Shown here one piece after another: positions 34,858-44,127 of a stretch of DNA of 64,000 nt. The translations under genes and the position numbers were made by a program. A model generated the notes under the pieces. The model saw nothing but the letters and a program-made list of their open reading frames with translations. It did no database searches and was not told the origin of the DNA. Numbering within the stretch: the first letter of the stretch is position 1; each line of letters begins with the position of its first letter. The DNA comes from Acidobacteria bacterium Ga0077534. Its GTDB lineage: Bacteria; Acidobacteriota; Blastocatellia; Pyrinomonadales; Pyrinomonadaceae. Location: contig LNEI01000002.1 of NCBI GenBank assembly GCA_001464455.1, positions 1 to 64,000 on the forward strand. The letters are read 5' to 3'.

Positions 34858-35547
34858 ATCGCTAGAAGATTTGGTGGAAATAGATTTAAGCCGCGGTTTC
34901 GTGAGCCGCTTCACCGTACGAATGAACGCATTAGGGTTCCGTCGGTTCGGGTAGTCGTCGATGAAGGGGAAGCTCTCGGCATTATGGACACTCGTGATGC
35001 CATACAGGAAGCCCGCAAACGCGGACTCGACCTGGTTGAAGTTTCGCCAAACGCCAAACCTCCGGTTTGCAAGATCATTGATTACGGCAAGTTTCTTTAT
35101 GAACAAAAGAAACGCGCTCACGAAGCGAAGAAAAAGCAGGTAACCGTTCAGGTAAAAGAGATCAAGTTTCGCCCGGGTACGGACGATCACGATTACAACT
35201 ACCGAATGGAGCATGCCCGCGAATGGCTCGAAGATGGGGACAAGGTTAGGGCAGCGATCGCATTTCGCGGAAGGGAAATGACCCACCGTGAACTGGGAGC
35301 CAAGATCCTCGCGAAATTGACCCAAGATCTGGCGGAGCTGGCCGACGTCGAGGTCTCGCCAAAGATGGAAGGATATCAAATGTTCACTATCTTTGTGCCC
35401 AAAAAGACCAAGATGCCTGAAAAGAAAACGGCCGAATCGCCTGAGAAAAAGGCAGAGAAGGCTGAGCAGAAAGAAAAACGAGTTCAAAAGGAGCCGGCGG
35501 CCAAAGAGAAGCCGGAACCAAAAGTCGACGACGACGAGATCTTTTAA
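34858..35547 (+). CDS. infC: Translation initiation factor IF-3, apparently initiated at AUC
   Basis: About 229 residues. IF-3 binds the 30S subunit and checks the start codon. The frame is open from ATC at 34858 and encodes the conserved IF-3 N-domain ([14 protein letters not shown], then [13 protein letters not shown]), which lies before the first ATG (34984). Starting at that ATG would delete about 42 residues of the N-domain. Rare start codons are a known feature of infC (AUU in E. coli), giving autoregulation. Core motifs: [28 protein letters not shown] and [10 protein letters not shown] Lys/Glu-rich tail of about 45 residues (from KKTKMPEKK) is an extension relative to E. coli. Confidence 0.92.
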   Translation: MARRFGGNRFKPRFREPLHRTNERIRVPSVRVVVDEGEALGIMDTRDAIQEARKRGLDLVEVSPNAKPPVCKIIDYGKFLYEQKKRAHEAKKKQVTVQVKEIKFRPGTDDHDYNYRMEHAREWLEDGDKVRAAIAFRGREMTHRELGAKILAKLTQDLAELADVEVSPKMEGYQMFTIFVPKKTKMPEKKTAESPEKKAEKAEQKEKRVQKEPAAKEKPEPKVDDDEIF

Positions 35548-35567
35548 GTAGTTATAGGAGAAGAGCA

Positions 35568-35771
35568 ATGCCAAAACTAAAAACACATAAAGGCGCAGCA
35601 AAGCGTTTTCGCTCGACGGCATCGGGCAAATTCAAACGCGGCCACAGCCACGCCCGACACATTCTGACCAAGAAGACGTCAAAGCGTAAGCGTAACCTCG
35701 ACATCGACACCTTGGTTTCCGAAGGAGACCAGAAGCGGGTTGAGAAGATGCTGCCGTACGGCCGCGACTAG
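35568..35771 (+). CDS. rpmI: Ribosomal protein bL35
   Basis: 67 residues, full length. The start [20 protein letters not shown] is diagnostic, and the basic body [21 protein letters not shown] follows. A GGAGAAGAGC ribosome site precedes the ATG. It sits between infC and rplT, its conserved place. Confidence 0.98.
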   Translation: MPKLKTHKGAAKRFRSTASGKFKRGHSHARHILTKKTSKRKRNLDIDTLVSEGDQKRVEKMLPYGRD

Positions 35772-35772
35772 T

Positions 35773-35868
35773 GGATTTTGGATTTTGGATTTTAGATTTT
35801 GGATTGAATGTACAAGATTTTTGTCTTTCTCAATCCAAGATCCAAAATCCAAAATCTAAAATTCGAAT
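35773..35868. repeat. Long A/T-rich hairpin between rpmI and rplT built from GATTTTG units
   Basis: The left arm (about 35773-35808) is a run of GGATTTT-type units; the right arm (about 35831-35866) is its complement (ATCCAAAATCC units). They pair over about 35 bases with few mismatches around a 22-base loop. It lies inside an otherwise tight ribosomal operon, between the bL35 stop and the bL20 ribosome site. It may be an mRNA-processing or translational control element, or a mobile palindrome. Confidence 0.8.
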
Positions 35869-35886
35869 GACTGAAAGGAGTGAGAA

Positions 35887-36261
35887 ATGCCAAGAGCAAA
35901 ACGTGGGAATAAGCGTACTGAGAGACGCAAAAAAATATTAGCCTTAGCAAAAGGCTTTCGTGGAACGAAATCGAAGCTGTATCGCAGTGCAAAAGAGTCG
36001 GTCGAACGCGCATTAAATTTCGCGTACACCGGCCGTAAGCTGAAGAAACGCGATTTTAGAAAACTGTGGATCGTCCGAATCAATGCGGCGTGCCGACTGA
36101 ATGATATGAAATATTCGCAGTTCATTCACGGCCTTAACCTAGCCGGAATCGAACTCGATCGCAAAGTTCTTGCCGATATGGCCGTAAAGCAGCCCGAGGC
36201 ATTTGCGGCAGTTGCCGGACAGGCACGCGAAGCGATAAGCAAACAGCAGGCTGCGGCCTAA
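35887..36261 (+). CDS. rplT: Ribosomal protein bL20
   Basis: 124 residues. [43 protein letters not shown] is the usual N-terminus with the basic extension, followed by [29 protein letters not shown]. It binds 23S rRNA and is needed early in 50S assembly. A GAAAGGAG site precedes the ATG. It follows the rpmI-rplT hairpin. Confidence 0.98.
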   Translation: MPRAKRGNKRTERRKKILALAKGFRGTKSKLYRSAKESVERALNFAYTGRKLKKRDFRKLWIVRINAACRLNDMKYSQFIHGLNLAGIELDRKVLADMAVKQPEAFAAVAGQAREAISKQQAAA

Positions 36262-36267
36262 AGACCG

Positions 36268-36540
36268 ATGCTGTTCATGGTCGTCGAACATTTCAAGGGC
36301 TGTGATCCCGCTCCAGTTTATAAACGATTTGCCGAGCAAGGGCGATTGATGCCTGATGGCCTTAACTACGTGAATAGCTGGATCGAGGTTGGAATGGACC
36401 GTTGCTTTCAAGTCATGGAGACCGACGACCCCGCTCTCTTGCAGGAATGGATAAAAAATTGGGGCGATCTCGTTGATTTTGAGGTCGTTCCGGTGGTTAC
36501 TTCGGCTGAAATGCAAAAGTTGTTTGCTACAGCCACATAG
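36268..36540 (+). CDS. DUF3303-like small protein
   Basis: 90 residues. MLFMVVEHFKGCDPAPVYKRFAEQGRLMPDGLNYVNSW and CFQVMETDDPALLQEWIKNW match the DUF3303/YCII-like ferredoxin-fold family. No role is known. It starts 6 bp after rplT and stops 9 bp before pheS, so it is inserted in the conserved rplT-pheS junction and must be cotranscribed. Confidence 0.8.
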   Translation: MLFMVVEHFKGCDPAPVYKRFAEQGRLMPDGLNYVNSWIEVGMDRCFQVMETDDPALLQEWIKNWGDLVDFEVVPVVTSAEMQKLFATAT

Positions 36541-36549
36541 CTTCAAAAT

Positions 36550-37641
36550 ATGTCGGAGATCGATCGACAAGTTGATGAGATCCGTGAAGCGTTCGAGCAA
36601 GAGTTCGGACGCTTTGCTGATTTGAGTACTGATGTTTCGGCGTTGGCCGAGGCCGAAGCACGGCTACGCGAACTGAGCGAACTGAAGATTCGGCATACAG
36701 GCAAGAAGTCGCCAATCTCAGGTGCAATGAAGTTGATCGGCAAGGTCGCACCCGAGGACCGGGCCGCTTTCGGACAAATGGTTCAGGCGGTCGAGAAAGG
36801 GATCGCGGCGAAGATCGAAGAAGCAGAAACGAAGCTTTCTGCTTTTATTTCGAATGCGAAGATCGAGAGCGAACGCCTCGATGTAACGATACCGGGCCGC
36901 CGAATTCGAGAGGGGCACCTGCACCCGATCACGATCCTCAGGCAAAAGATCGAAGACATTTTCGTCTCGATGGGTTACGCGATCGAAGATGACCGCGAGA
37001 TCGAGACGGATTACTACAACTTTGACGCTTTGAACATCCCAGAGGGCCATCCGGCGCGCGAGTCACAGGATACGTTCTACACGACTGAGGGTTTTGCTCT
37101 CAGATCGCAAACATCGACCGTGCAGATCCGGGCGATGGAACGCCGTGGCGTGCCGCTTCGAATCCTCGCCCCTGGCCGCGTTTTCCGCCGCGATACACCC
37201 GACATGACCCACACGCCGATGTTCCACCAGATCGAAGGCCTCTGCGTCGACAAGGGCATTACAATGGCGCATCTCAAGGGAACTGTTTCAGAGTGGCTTC
37301 GCCTTTTGTTCGGCCCTGAAACGGTCACGCGTTTTCGCCCGTCGTATTTTCCCTTTACGGAGCCCAGTGCTGAGTTCGACTTCTCGTGCTTCAAATGCGG
37401 CGGAACCGGTATTTTTGACGGCGAACGATGCCGCCCGTGCAAAGGTTCCGGATGGATCGAGCTCGGGGGCTCAGGAATGGTACACCCCAACGTCCTTAGA
37501 GCTTGCGGCGTTGACCCGGCAGTATATTCCGGATTTGCGTTTGGATTTGGTTTAGAACGTATGACCGCTCTGATGTATTCGATCGATGACATCCGGCATA
37601 TGTTTGAGAACGACGTAAGGTTTTTGGAGCAATTCCGATGA
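36550..37641 (+). CDS. pheS: Phenylalanine--tRNA ligase alpha subunit
   Basis: 363 residues. An N-terminal coiled coil (about 1-90) precedes the class II catalytic domain: [17 protein letters not shown], then [59 protein letters not shown] and [35 protein letters not shown] segment (four Cys in two CxxC pairs) looks like an inserted zinc knuckle in the region near residues 278-300. The last four bases overlap pheT (ATGA). Confidence 0.97.
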   Translation: MSEIDRQVDEIREAFEQEFGRFADLSTDVSALAEAEARLRELSELKIRHTGKKSPISGAMKLIGKVAPEDRAAFGQMVQAVEKGIAAKIEEAETKLSAFISNAKIESERLDVTIPGRRIREGHLHPITILRQKIEDIFVSMGYAIEDDREIETDYYNFDALNIPEGHPARESQDTFYTTEGFALRSQTSTVQIRAMERRGVPLRILAPGRVFRRDTPDMTHTPMFHQIEGLCVDKGITMAHLKGTVSEWLRLLFGPETVTRFRPSYFPFTEPSAEFDFSCFKCGGTGIFDGERCRPCKGSGWIELGGSGMVHPNVLRACGVDPAVYSGFAFGFGLERMTALMYSIDDIRHMFENDVRFLEQFR

Positions 37642-39698
37642 ATATCAGCTACAACTGGTTGAACGAAATTGTAGATTCGGGGCTCGATCCGCAGCAAGTC
37701 GCCGACCAACTGACGCGCGTCGGCCTTGCCGTCGAAGGTGTTCATCCGCATGGTGATGACTTCGTTCTCGACATCGATCTGACATCGAACAGGCCTGACT
37801 GCCTCTCGCATCGCGGAATCGGCCGGGAGCTTTCTGCAGTGCTCGACAATGCCATGATCGACCGGGAAGTATCGGCGGTTCCGTCATCTGACGCAGGTCT
37901 TGTGGAAATCGAGGATGCTGATCTTTGCAATAGATTTACCGCTCGAGTTATCCGGAACGTAAAGGTTGGCCCATCTCCACAATGGCTCGTTGACCGGCTC
38001 GAAGCGATCGGTGAGCGATCGATAAATAATGTCGCAGACATCACCAACTATGTAATGCACGAACTCGGCCAGCCGATGCATGCGTTTGATCTGGACAAAC
38101 TTTCGGGTGGACGGATCGTCGTTCGGCGGGCACGTTCCGGTGAGAAGATACAGACGCTCGACGAGGTTGAGCGAGTGTTGGATACAGACATGCTGACGAT
38201 CTGCGACGCTGAAAGCCCGGTCGCTATCGGCGGTGTTATGGGCGGGTTAGAGTCCAGCATTACCGACGCTACCGTTAATGTTTTACTTGAGGTTGCGTAT
38301 TTTGACCGAGGAAATATCAGGGCGACGTCGAGAAAGCTTAACCTCGCCACTGAAGCAAGCTACCGCTTTGAACGCGGTACCGACGTCCTGAATTTGGTGC
38401 GAGCATCAGAACGCGCAGCGGATCTTATCCGTGAGCTTGCCGGCGGCGAAAAGGCGGAGTTCGTAGATATTTTCGCCGTGCCATTCGTTCCGCGCAGCTT
38501 TTTATCAAATGATATTGCTGGTGCGGTCAAGCGTTTGACCGGGCTTTCCGTGGACAGAACGGAATGCATCCGCATCCTGAACGCCTTAGGTATTGGATCT
38601 TCCCAGAATGAGGACGGCTCGCTAACCTTTACGGCTCCATCGTGGCGGCATGATATCGCTATCGAGGAAGACCTGGTCGAGGAGATCGCCAGGCATGCCG
38701 GATACGAGAAAATCGCCGAAGAACTACCGCCCGCTTTCGGGGCCGGCGAATATCAGCCGACCGAGCGGCGTGAGCGGCGACTCAGAGCGAGGCTCGCGGA
38801 TCTGGGTTGTGTCGAAGCTTTGTCCTACAGTTTTATCGATGAGCGGCACGATGGTGTATTCGAGATTGTTCCGGGTATTATTGGAAACTCAACGACCGAA
38901 CCTTACGTCACTCTTCGTGATTCGGTTATCGAAGGGGCGTTGCGAATGCGGCCTAGCATTTTGCCGGGTTTGCTCGATTCGGTTAGGACAAATCTAAATC
39001 ACAAAAGACGCGATCTGAAACTGTTTGAGATCGGAAAGGTGTTTTCAACTGGCGAAGGGGAAGAGGGGTTGCCGAATGAGCAGAAGTTATTGACTATCGT
39101 CATGACGGGCAGCGAATCGCTGAGCGACCGTGCAAAGCCCGGGAACCAGGTGGAGTTTTTCGACATAAAAGGCGGTTTGGAAGCGGCACTGGATGCGGTT
39201 GGGTGCTACGAAGCGGTTTATCGCACGGCCAATGTCAAGCACTTACGCATAGGGCAGGCTGCCGCGGTCTCGGTCGGAGAGGTTGAGATCGGACATTTGG
39301 GCCGTCTTGACGACGAACTTGCTGCAGGTTACAAATTCAAGCAACCGGTCTACGTAGCAGAGATCAATTTAACAACCGTTCTCAAGTTACCGACGGCAAA
39401 TGCTGCATACAAACCGCTTCCACGGTTTCCTTCAGTCGTTCGTGATGTTTCCTTTATTGTCGATCGCACGTTTGCGTTCGACTCGATCCGCACGGCGATC
39501 ACCGAACAGGCAAACGATCTCTGCCGCAAAGTGTCATTCGTCGATAATTTTGAAGGTAAAGACGGTGACCGGTCGCTGACGATCAGGCTTGAATACAGAA
39601 GCGACGAAAGAACACTCGTTGAAGAAGAGGTCGAGGCGGTTCATGCATCGCTGCTCAAGGGCGTGGAGCAAAAACTGCAGATCCGGCCGCAAATGTGA
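37638..39698 (+). CDS. pheT: Phenylalanine--tRNA ligase beta subunit, short form
   Basis: 686 residues, against about 795 in E. coli. After [15 protein letters not shown]...VGLAVEGV the sequence passes directly to [18 protein letters not shown], so the roughly 110-residue EMAP/OB tRNA-binding domain normally inserted there is absent. The B3/B4 editing region ([21 protein letters not shown]), B5 (about 290-365), the B8 anticodon domain ([19 protein letters not shown]) and the rest of the fold are present. It is translationally coupled to pheS. Confidence 0.96.
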   Translation: MNISYNWLNEIVDSGLDPQQVADQLTRVGLAVEGVHPHGDDFVLDIDLTSNRPDCLSHRGIGRELSAVLDNAMIDREVSAVPSSDAGLVEIEDADLCNRFTARVIRNVKVGPSPQWLVDRLEAIGERSINNVADITNYVMHELGQPMHAFDLDKLSGGRIVVRRARSGEKIQTLDEVERVLDTDMLTICDAESPVAIGGVMGGLESSITDATVNVLLEVAYFDRGNIRATSRKLNLATEASYRFERGTDVLNLVRASERAADLIRELAGGEKAEFVDIFAVPFVPRSFLSNDIAGAVKRLTGLSVDRTECIRILNALGIGSSQNEDGSLTFTAPSWRHDIAIEEDLVEEIARHAGYEKIAEELPPAFGAGEYQPTERRERRLRARLADLGCVEALSYSFIDERHDGVFEIVPGIIGNSTTEPYVTLRDSVIEGALRMRPSILPGLLDSVRTNLNHKRRDLKLFEIGKVFSTGEGEEGLPNEQKLLTIVMTGSESLSDRAKPGNQVEFFDIKGGLEAALDAVGCYEAVYRTANVKHLRIGQAAAVSVGEVEIGHLGRLDDELAAGYKFKQPVYVAEINLTTVLKLPTANAAYKPLPRFPSVVRDVSFIVDRTFAFDSIRTAITEQANDLCRKVSFVDNFEGKDGDRSLTIRLEYRSDERTLVEEEVEAVHASLLKGVEQKLQIRPQM

Positions 39699-39773
39699 GA
39701 AACCTGACGCATTACTTGAAGTTTTGTGTGAAAGTGACCATAATCAGGGCACATCTAAATTTGGAGTAGGCCA

Positions 39774-40055
39774 ATGAATGCACTGACTGGCATGGAAAAA
39801 TTCTCGCACCTCGAGGATAAGATCTACTTAACGATCGAGTACGCGAAGAAACTGCGTGACGAAAAGGAGCGACTTGAAGTTGAGGTCGAGGGTTTACGCC
39901 GTGACACAGCTACCGCTATCGCGGATAAACGCATCGCTGATGAAAAGGTTGCTGCTCTGCTCGCCGAGCGCGATTCGATCCAGCTAAAAGTTGAAGCAAT
40001 GCTTGAAGCTATCGCATCGATAGACGAAGAAGTTGCACAGGCTGCTCGCGGCTAG
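39774..40055 (+). CDS. ZapB-like coiled-coil protein
   Basis: 93 residues, almost entirely coiled coil (KFSHLEDKIYLTIEYAKKLRDEKERLEVEVEGL...). Length, composition and position directly before zapA suggest a ZapB-type cell-division coiled coil that links the Z ring through ZapA. Sequence identity to E. coli ZapB is not clear by eye. GGAG lies 7 bases before the ATG. It is 75 bases after pheT, in the same orientation. Confidence 0.65.
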   Translation: MNALTGMEKFSHLEDKIYLTIEYAKKLRDEKERLEVEVEGLRRDTATAIADKRIADEKVAALLAERDSIQLKVEAMLEAIASIDEEVAQAARG

Positions 40056-40072
40056 TTTATTGGAGATGATCA

Positions 40073-40387
40073 ATGTCTGAACAAACAATAAGGGTTGAGA
40101 TCTACGATCAGGTTTATAGCATCCGCTCGGACGGCGGCGATAGTGATTATATTCAGGGCCTCGCCAGCTATGTTGACTCCAAAATGAGAGAGATCGCTTC
40201 CGGTACGATGACGGTGGATTCACTCAAAGTGGCGATCCTCGCTGCCCTGCATATTGCGGACGAAGTTCACCGCCTCAACCAGGAACAGATTCAGATCGAT
40301 GCTCAACTCGGCACCCGCAGTTCTGAGTCCGCCGAGCGGCTTGATCGTCTTCTGAAATATCGCGAAACCGACCCTCGGCCTGCCTGA
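40073..40387 (+). CDS. zapA: Cell division protein ZapA
   Basis: 104 residues. The globular N-domain (IRVEIYDQVYSIRSDGGDSDYIQGLASYVDSKMREIA) with its GD...Y-x-x-x-L/A-A-x-x-V-D pattern is typical ZapA, followed by a coiled-coil dimerisation helix (VAILAALHIADEVHRLNQEQ). It bundles FtsZ filaments at mid-cell. It lies 17 bp after the ZapB-like gene and directly before a probable 6S RNA, as zapA does in many proteobacteria. Confidence 0.93.
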   Translation: MSEQTIRVEIYDQVYSIRSDGGDSDYIQGLASYVDSKMREIASGTMTVDSLKVAILAALHIADEVHRLNQEQIQIDAQLGTRSSESAERLDRLLKYRETDPRPA

Positions 40388-40472
40388 AAAGCCGTTGGAT
40401 CACCACGCGAAAAGCAACGTCAAGATCGGCACAATAAAACCGAATATTCGATCTCTAAAAGGCCCAAAATCA

Positions 40473-40501
40473 TTTCCGTTTTCAGGCTGATGTGCTAGTA
40501 T
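40473..40501 (+). promoter_or_regulatory. Probable promoter of the 6S-like RNA
   Basis: TTTCCG (40473-40478) and TAGTAT (40496-40501) are separated by 17 bases and lie about six bases before the proposed RNA 5' end. No protein gene starts downstream on this strand. Confidence 0.5.
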
Positions 40502-40506
40502 CCTAA

Positions 40507-40766
40507 GTGGCGAAGGGTTTATCTGCGTTTCTCGTTTTCGAACGCTATAACAATTGAGCCAACATATGAATGCCGGGAGGCTAATGCCGTTTTCGGTGCG
40601 TTTCTCTACGCGGGAAATCGCCATAGAACGCGGCTCCGATGCTCGAAAGAGCAGAAAGCCACCCACCTGTAAATAACAGGTTCAATTCATACGTTCGGAC
40701 GAATTCGTGGTTCCATCGCCTCTCAGTTTCTCGGGCTTGACCTTACCGGTCAGGCCCGTCTTATTT
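40507..40766 (+). ncRNA. ssrS: Probable 6S RNA downstream of zapA
   Basis: A 260-base stretch with its own promoter candidate and terminator has no protein gene. The 5' end GTGGCGA (40507-40513) can pair with TCGCCTC (40716-40722) as a closing stem. The 3' half contains CCACCC and a hairpin ACCTGT/ACAGGT (40665-40681) followed by TTCA, like the 3' side of the 6S central region. Synteny downstream of zapA supports 6S RNA, which mimics an open promoter and binds RNA polymerase. Exact ends are uncertain, and I could not fold it by computer. Confidence 0.6.
40732..40766 (+). terminator. Intrinsic terminator of the 6S-like RNA
   Basis: CGGGCTTGACC pairs with GGTCAGGCCCG around a short loop, followed by TCTTATTT. 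It overlaps the end of the convergent minus-strand gene. Confidence 0.8.
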
Positions 40767-41570
40767 AGATTCCAGGTTATTGGTATCGGCTGGGTCTATT
40801 TCCAGGTTCAGAGCTTCACGCGAATCTTCCGCTTCTAATTCCCGACGTATCTCTTCGGACATCTTTGCGGCTTCGAGAGCCAGAGGAAGATCACTCGATC
40901 TAGCGGTGAGTTTCTTTAACGCAAGTGCGCTGTCAGCAAGCCCGCCCTGACGCGTTGCCGCGGCCTCTATCATTTGCAGCCGCGATTCGGCCTCGGCCAG
41001 CATATTCCTCGCTTGGTCATTGATTCGGGAGATGTTCTGGATGTCCTTCTCTATCTCAGCCTGAAACTCCTGCGAGCGCGAACTCTTGAGCTGTTTGACG
41101 GAACTCTGCCTTTTCTTGGCGAGCAACAGTTCGCGCTTTGACGACCGGACGATCCGCGTAGCTGTTAGCCTCGAAGCGAGAGTATCCCGATATGCGTCGC
41201 CTAGCAGCAGATCACGAGCCTCAACGGCCTTCAAAGCCCGTTTTTCATTTGATTTTAACTCATGACGAAACCAATCGATCTCTTCGGCTCTGATGCCGTC
41301 GGCGGCAATGAGTTCACGCATCTCCCTTATCCAATTTGATCTACGGTGCATCAAAACGCCCGAGATAATGAGTCCAATGACAAAGCCAATTGCCGTCACG
41401 ATAGCCCCAAAAAAGAAGATCGCTGCCGCCGCGGGCGTCGTCGCGGCGGCGAAAATAGTGAGAAGAAACGTTAGTATCGCTGGAACCAGCGTAAGCAGCA
41501 GCGGAGCCGCAACCGCCCCTGCTACAAGCTTTTTCCCACGTGCATATTTTTCCGGACTTAGGTCGTTCAT
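40761..41570 (-). CDS. Two-TM membrane protein with coiled-coil domain
   Basis: 269 residues. Two membrane segments at about 15-43 (AGAVAAPLLLTLVPAILTFLLTIFAA) and 48-72 (AAIFFFGAIVTAIGFVIGLIISGVL) precede a long, charged helical cytoplasmic domain (about 78-230) with heptad character. I recognise no enzymatic motif. Its C-terminal tail is acidic. It is divergent from the VWFA protein gene. Function unknown. Confidence 0.7.
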   Translation of the reverse strand: MNDLSPEKYARGKKLVAGAVAAPLLLTLVPAILTFLLTIFAAATTPAAAAIFFFGAIVTAIGFVIGLIISGVLMHRRSNWIREMRELIAADGIRAEEIDWFRHELKSNEKRALKAVEARDLLLGDAYRDTLASRLTATRIVRSSKRELLLAKKRQSSVKQLKSSRSQEFQAEIEKDIQNISRINDQARNMLAEAESRLQMIEAAATRQGGLADSALALKKLTARSSDLPLALEAAKMSEEIRRELEAEDSREALNLEIDPADTNNLESK

Positions 41571-41689
41571 CGTGCATCCAAGATTCGATTATAACCGCAT
41601 TAACGCGAACCTACTTAATTGCAACTACATCAGACGGTTAGATATTTTTACGAAATGTAATAATATCGTGTGAAGTGCTGTTTCGGAAT

Positions 41690-42643
41690 ATGGTGAAATC
41701 ACACAGATCGACATTCTCTTGGCTGCTCATCACTTTTGTAGTTATGACGGCCTCGGCGTTTGGGCAGCAGCCCGAGCAGAAGCAGCGGGTCAGGACTGTC
41801 ACCATCCCGATCTCGATCTTCACAAAGTCGGAACTTAAGGAAAATCAACCGCAGGAGTTTGTTCAGTTGGACCGGTTGATCGTTCGCGAAGATCGGGTAG
41901 AACAGCAGATATTATCGATCAGAAGTGTTAGTGACGCGCCGATGTCGATCGCCTTCGTCATTCAGGAAGATCTGGTAAATAATTTCAATCTTCAAATAAA
42001 AGATATTCAGGAGTTCATTCGCGGCCTGCCGTCGGGCACGCGCGTAATGGTCGCTTATGCTCGCGGTGGATCGATAGAAGTAAGGCAGAGATTTACTGAT
42101 GATCGCGAAAAGGCGGCAAAGTCCCTAAGGATAGTGTCGAGCAGCGCAAATTTCGCTCCTCGCAGCCCGTATGATGGGGTTGAAGAGGTACTTAGCCGTT
42201 TCGATGGCATTCCGGTTGGGCGACGAGCGATCTTACTTTTCTCGGACGGAGTCGACACATCTCAGGGCTTAAGTCTGGCGTCGATCACGCAGAGTTTCGA
42301 CCTCGAACAGGCTGTCCTCAAGGCTCAGAGGCGCGGGGTTGCCGTTTACTCGTTCTTCACACCGACATCGTCTAGTGAAAATGGTAATTCGACATTTATT
42401 CTCGCTGGGCAGGGTGCACTGGCAAAGATATCCGACCAGACCGGAGGCCGGGCTTTTTATCAAGGTTCGATCGCTCCGACTAGTTATTTACCTTTCTTCC
42501 GGGAACTAAATCTTCTGCTCAACCGTCAATTCTCACTGACCTATCTTTCGACGAACATGAACAAAGGCTATCATCGGGTTGAGGTTTTAAGCACGAATCC
42601 CGAGATCAAGATCGAACATCCGAAGGGCTATTACTATCGCTAG
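41690..42643 (+). CDS. Secreted VWFA-domain protein, acidobacterial type
   Basis: 317 residues from the ATG at 41690, which begins a signal peptide (MVKSHRSTFSWLLITFVVMTASAFGQ); an upstream GTG is less likely. The fold reads as a von Willebrand A domain: MSIAFVIQEDLV in the MIDAS position (the usual DxSxS is degraded), GTRVMVAYARG, PVGRRAILLFSDGVDTS and AVLKAQRRGVAVYSF. It belongs to the 'VWFA-related' family that is strongly expanded in Acidobacteriota. Metal-dependent binding is doubtful because the MIDAS motif is not intact. It ends overlapping the convergent zinc-ribbon gene by four bases. Confidence 0.8.
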   Translation: MVKSHRSTFSWLLITFVVMTASAFGQQPEQKQRVRTVTIPISIFTKSELKENQPQEFVQLDRLIVREDRVEQQILSIRSVSDAPMSIAFVIQEDLVNNFNLQIKDIQEFIRGLPSGTRVMVAYARGGSIEVRQRFTDDREKAAKSLRIVSSSANFAPRSPYDGVEEVLSRFDGIPVGRRAILLFSDGVDTSQGLSLASITQSFDLEQAVLKAQRRGVAVYSFFTPTSSSENGNSTFILAGQGALAKISDQTGGRAFYQGSIAPTSYLPFFRELNLLLNRQFSLTYLSTNMNKGYHRVEVLSTNPEIKIEHPKGYYYR

Positions 42644-43119
42644 CCTCCGATCCGGGTGTTGCAGCCCTGGCAGGTTACGACGTCTTCCTTTATCAGCAAG
42701 CCGATCCAGAATAGCGGAAAGAAAAAAACAAGTAAGGCCGCAAAGGTGATCCAACCCGCGGTAGATATCTTGCGCTCGATGCGTGGCGGGTACGAGCTCA
42801 TACAGTTCGGGCAGCGAAATACCTGTGCAAACTGCTGCGGCTGGGAATAAGCGAGCGGAGCGGGCTGATAGTTTTGATTCGGGTTCAACGCGACCGTTTG
42901 ATCGAGACCCGTAGGCATGGTCTTTCGCGCTTCAGTATTAGTCTGGAATTCATCCGTTTTCCAGGCGTATGGCCGCGGGGCAGAGTGATCGAAAGGATCT
43001 ACCTGTAACGGCTGTCGCTGTGGTTGAAGTTGAGCCTGTAGGTTGAATCGCGTACCACAGAACCGGCAGAAGTTAGTATCGGGAGTGTTCTGCTTACCGC
43101 ATTTCTGACAAGTGTTCAT
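42640..43119 (-). CDS. Zinc-ribbon protein with C-terminal membrane segment
   Basis: 159 residues. The N-terminal zinc ribbon is MNTCQKCGKQNTPDTNFCRFCGTRF (Cys4, 7, 18, 21). A Gln/Pro-rich linker is followed by a second Cys cluster FRCPNCMSSYPPRIERK, then a membrane segment (TAGWITFAALLVFFFPLFWIGLL) and a last CQGCNTRIGG. The two distal CxxC pairs flank the membrane segment and could form a second ribbon. It resembles LITAF-type zinc-ribbon membrane proteins in layout. It differs from the pair at 3694-4793 by lacking their conserved tail. Confidence 0.75.
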   Translation of the reverse strand: MNTCQKCGKQNTPDTNFCRFCGTRFNLQAQLQPQRQPLQVDPFDHSAPRPYAWKTDEFQTNTEARKTMPTGLDQTVALNPNQNYQPAPLAYSQPQQFAQVFRCPNCMSSYPPRIERKISTAGWITFAALLVFFFPLFWIGLLIKEDVVTCQGCNTRIGG

Positions 43120-43155
43120 ACCGCCTCAACCGCCTATGTTACCAAGAAAAGATAA

Positions 43156-44127
43156 TTATGCGAACCGAACCTTTTCACCCGTCGCGATAGCGCGGTAAAC
43201 GGCTTCCACGATCTCTACCGCCTTGAAGCCGTCAAGAGCAGTGACCTTCGGTGCCGAGCCCTCGAGGATGCAATCGATGAACGACTTGTCTTCCTGAAGA
43301 AATCCTCTTCGGAAATCCTCTTCGCCCATGTGATAGCTAAACGTCTCAAAATCCGCGTTGGTTCCCCGGCAATCCATAACCTTCACCATTTCCTCAGTAA
43401 CGATGGTGCGGTGATGACAAAAAACCTCGAATCGCTCGAACGGAAAGAACCAGCTTGCGTCCGACGATGACGCGAAAGAGCAGTGAAACCCGCTCTTGAA
43501 TTTAAAGATGATCGAAAACTCATCGATCTCAGGATACTCGTGCTGCGATCCGTAGGCGACCAATTCGTCGATCTCACCAAACTGATAACGAAGCATGTCG
43601 AAGTAATGGATCGTCGTTTCGTATAGAAATCCACCGGTAACGTTCGTATCACCCGTCCACACCGGATTGAGCAGCTCGCCGCGATTCATTTTAATGTGAG
43701 CTGAATGGGCGGCGTCGGTCGAGAGCAGATCTTTCAGCTTCACATAAACCGGCGCGAACCGTCGGTTGTGTCCGACCTGAAAGGCTTTATTACTCGCGTT
43801 TGCACGCTCGAGGAGCAGAGTGGCTTCCTCAATACCAATGGCGAACGGTTTCTCGCAAAACACGTGCTTGCCGGCGTCGATAGCCGCCGACGCGATGGAA
43901 ATATGGGTCCGATTCGGAGCACAAACGAGAACTGCGTCGCAATTATCGAGAAGCTCTTCCTGCGAGGTACAAACACGCCCGCCGATGCGTTTTGCCGTGG
44001 CTTCCGCGCGTTCAGGGATAATGTCGTAAAGTGCCGCGACCTCTGCCCTCGGTTCGCGTGCGTAAATGTTGCCGTGAACATTGCCTACGTACCCTGTTCC
44101 AACGATGCCGATCCTTATTTTATCCAT
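43156..44127 (-). CDS. Gfo/Idh/MocA-family oxidoreductase
   Basis: 323 residues. An N-terminal Rossmann fold (RIGIVGTGYVGNVHGNIYAREP), then AVLVCAPNRTHISIASAAIDAGKHVFCEKPFAIG with the conserved EKP lysine (about 95), and a C-terminal substrate domain (GGFLYETTIHYFDMLRYQFG) with the catalytic His. It is NAD(P)-dependent on sugars or cyclitols. It directly follows a sugar-phosphate isomerase-like gene with a one-base overlap, so both likely act on one sugar or inositol-like compound that cannot be named from sequence. Confidence 0.92.
   Translation of the reverse strand: MDKIRIGIVGTGYVGNVHGNIYAREPRAEVAALYDIIPERAEATAKRIGGRVCTSQEELLDNCDAVLVCAPNRTHISIASAAIDAGKHVFCEKPFAIGIEEATLLLERANASNKAFQVGHNRRFAPVYVKLKDLLSTDAAHSAHIKMNRGELLNPVWTGDTNVTGGFLYETTIHYFDMLRYQFGEIDELVAYGSQHEYPEIDEFSIIFKFKSGFHCSFASSSDASWFFPFERFEVFCHHRTIVTEEMVKVMDCRGTNADFETFSYHMGEEDFRRGFLQEDKSFIDCILEGSAPKVTALDGFKAVEIVEAVYRAIATGEKVRFA

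Noticed and set aside
34984-35547. infC starting at the first ATG
   Set aside because: It removes about 42 residues of the conserved N-domain and has no ribosome site, unlike the ATC at 34858.
34519-35622. Long minus-strand ORF of 367 codons
   Set aside because: It lies opposite thrS and infC, whose conserved proteins are certain, and its translation has no recognisable domain.
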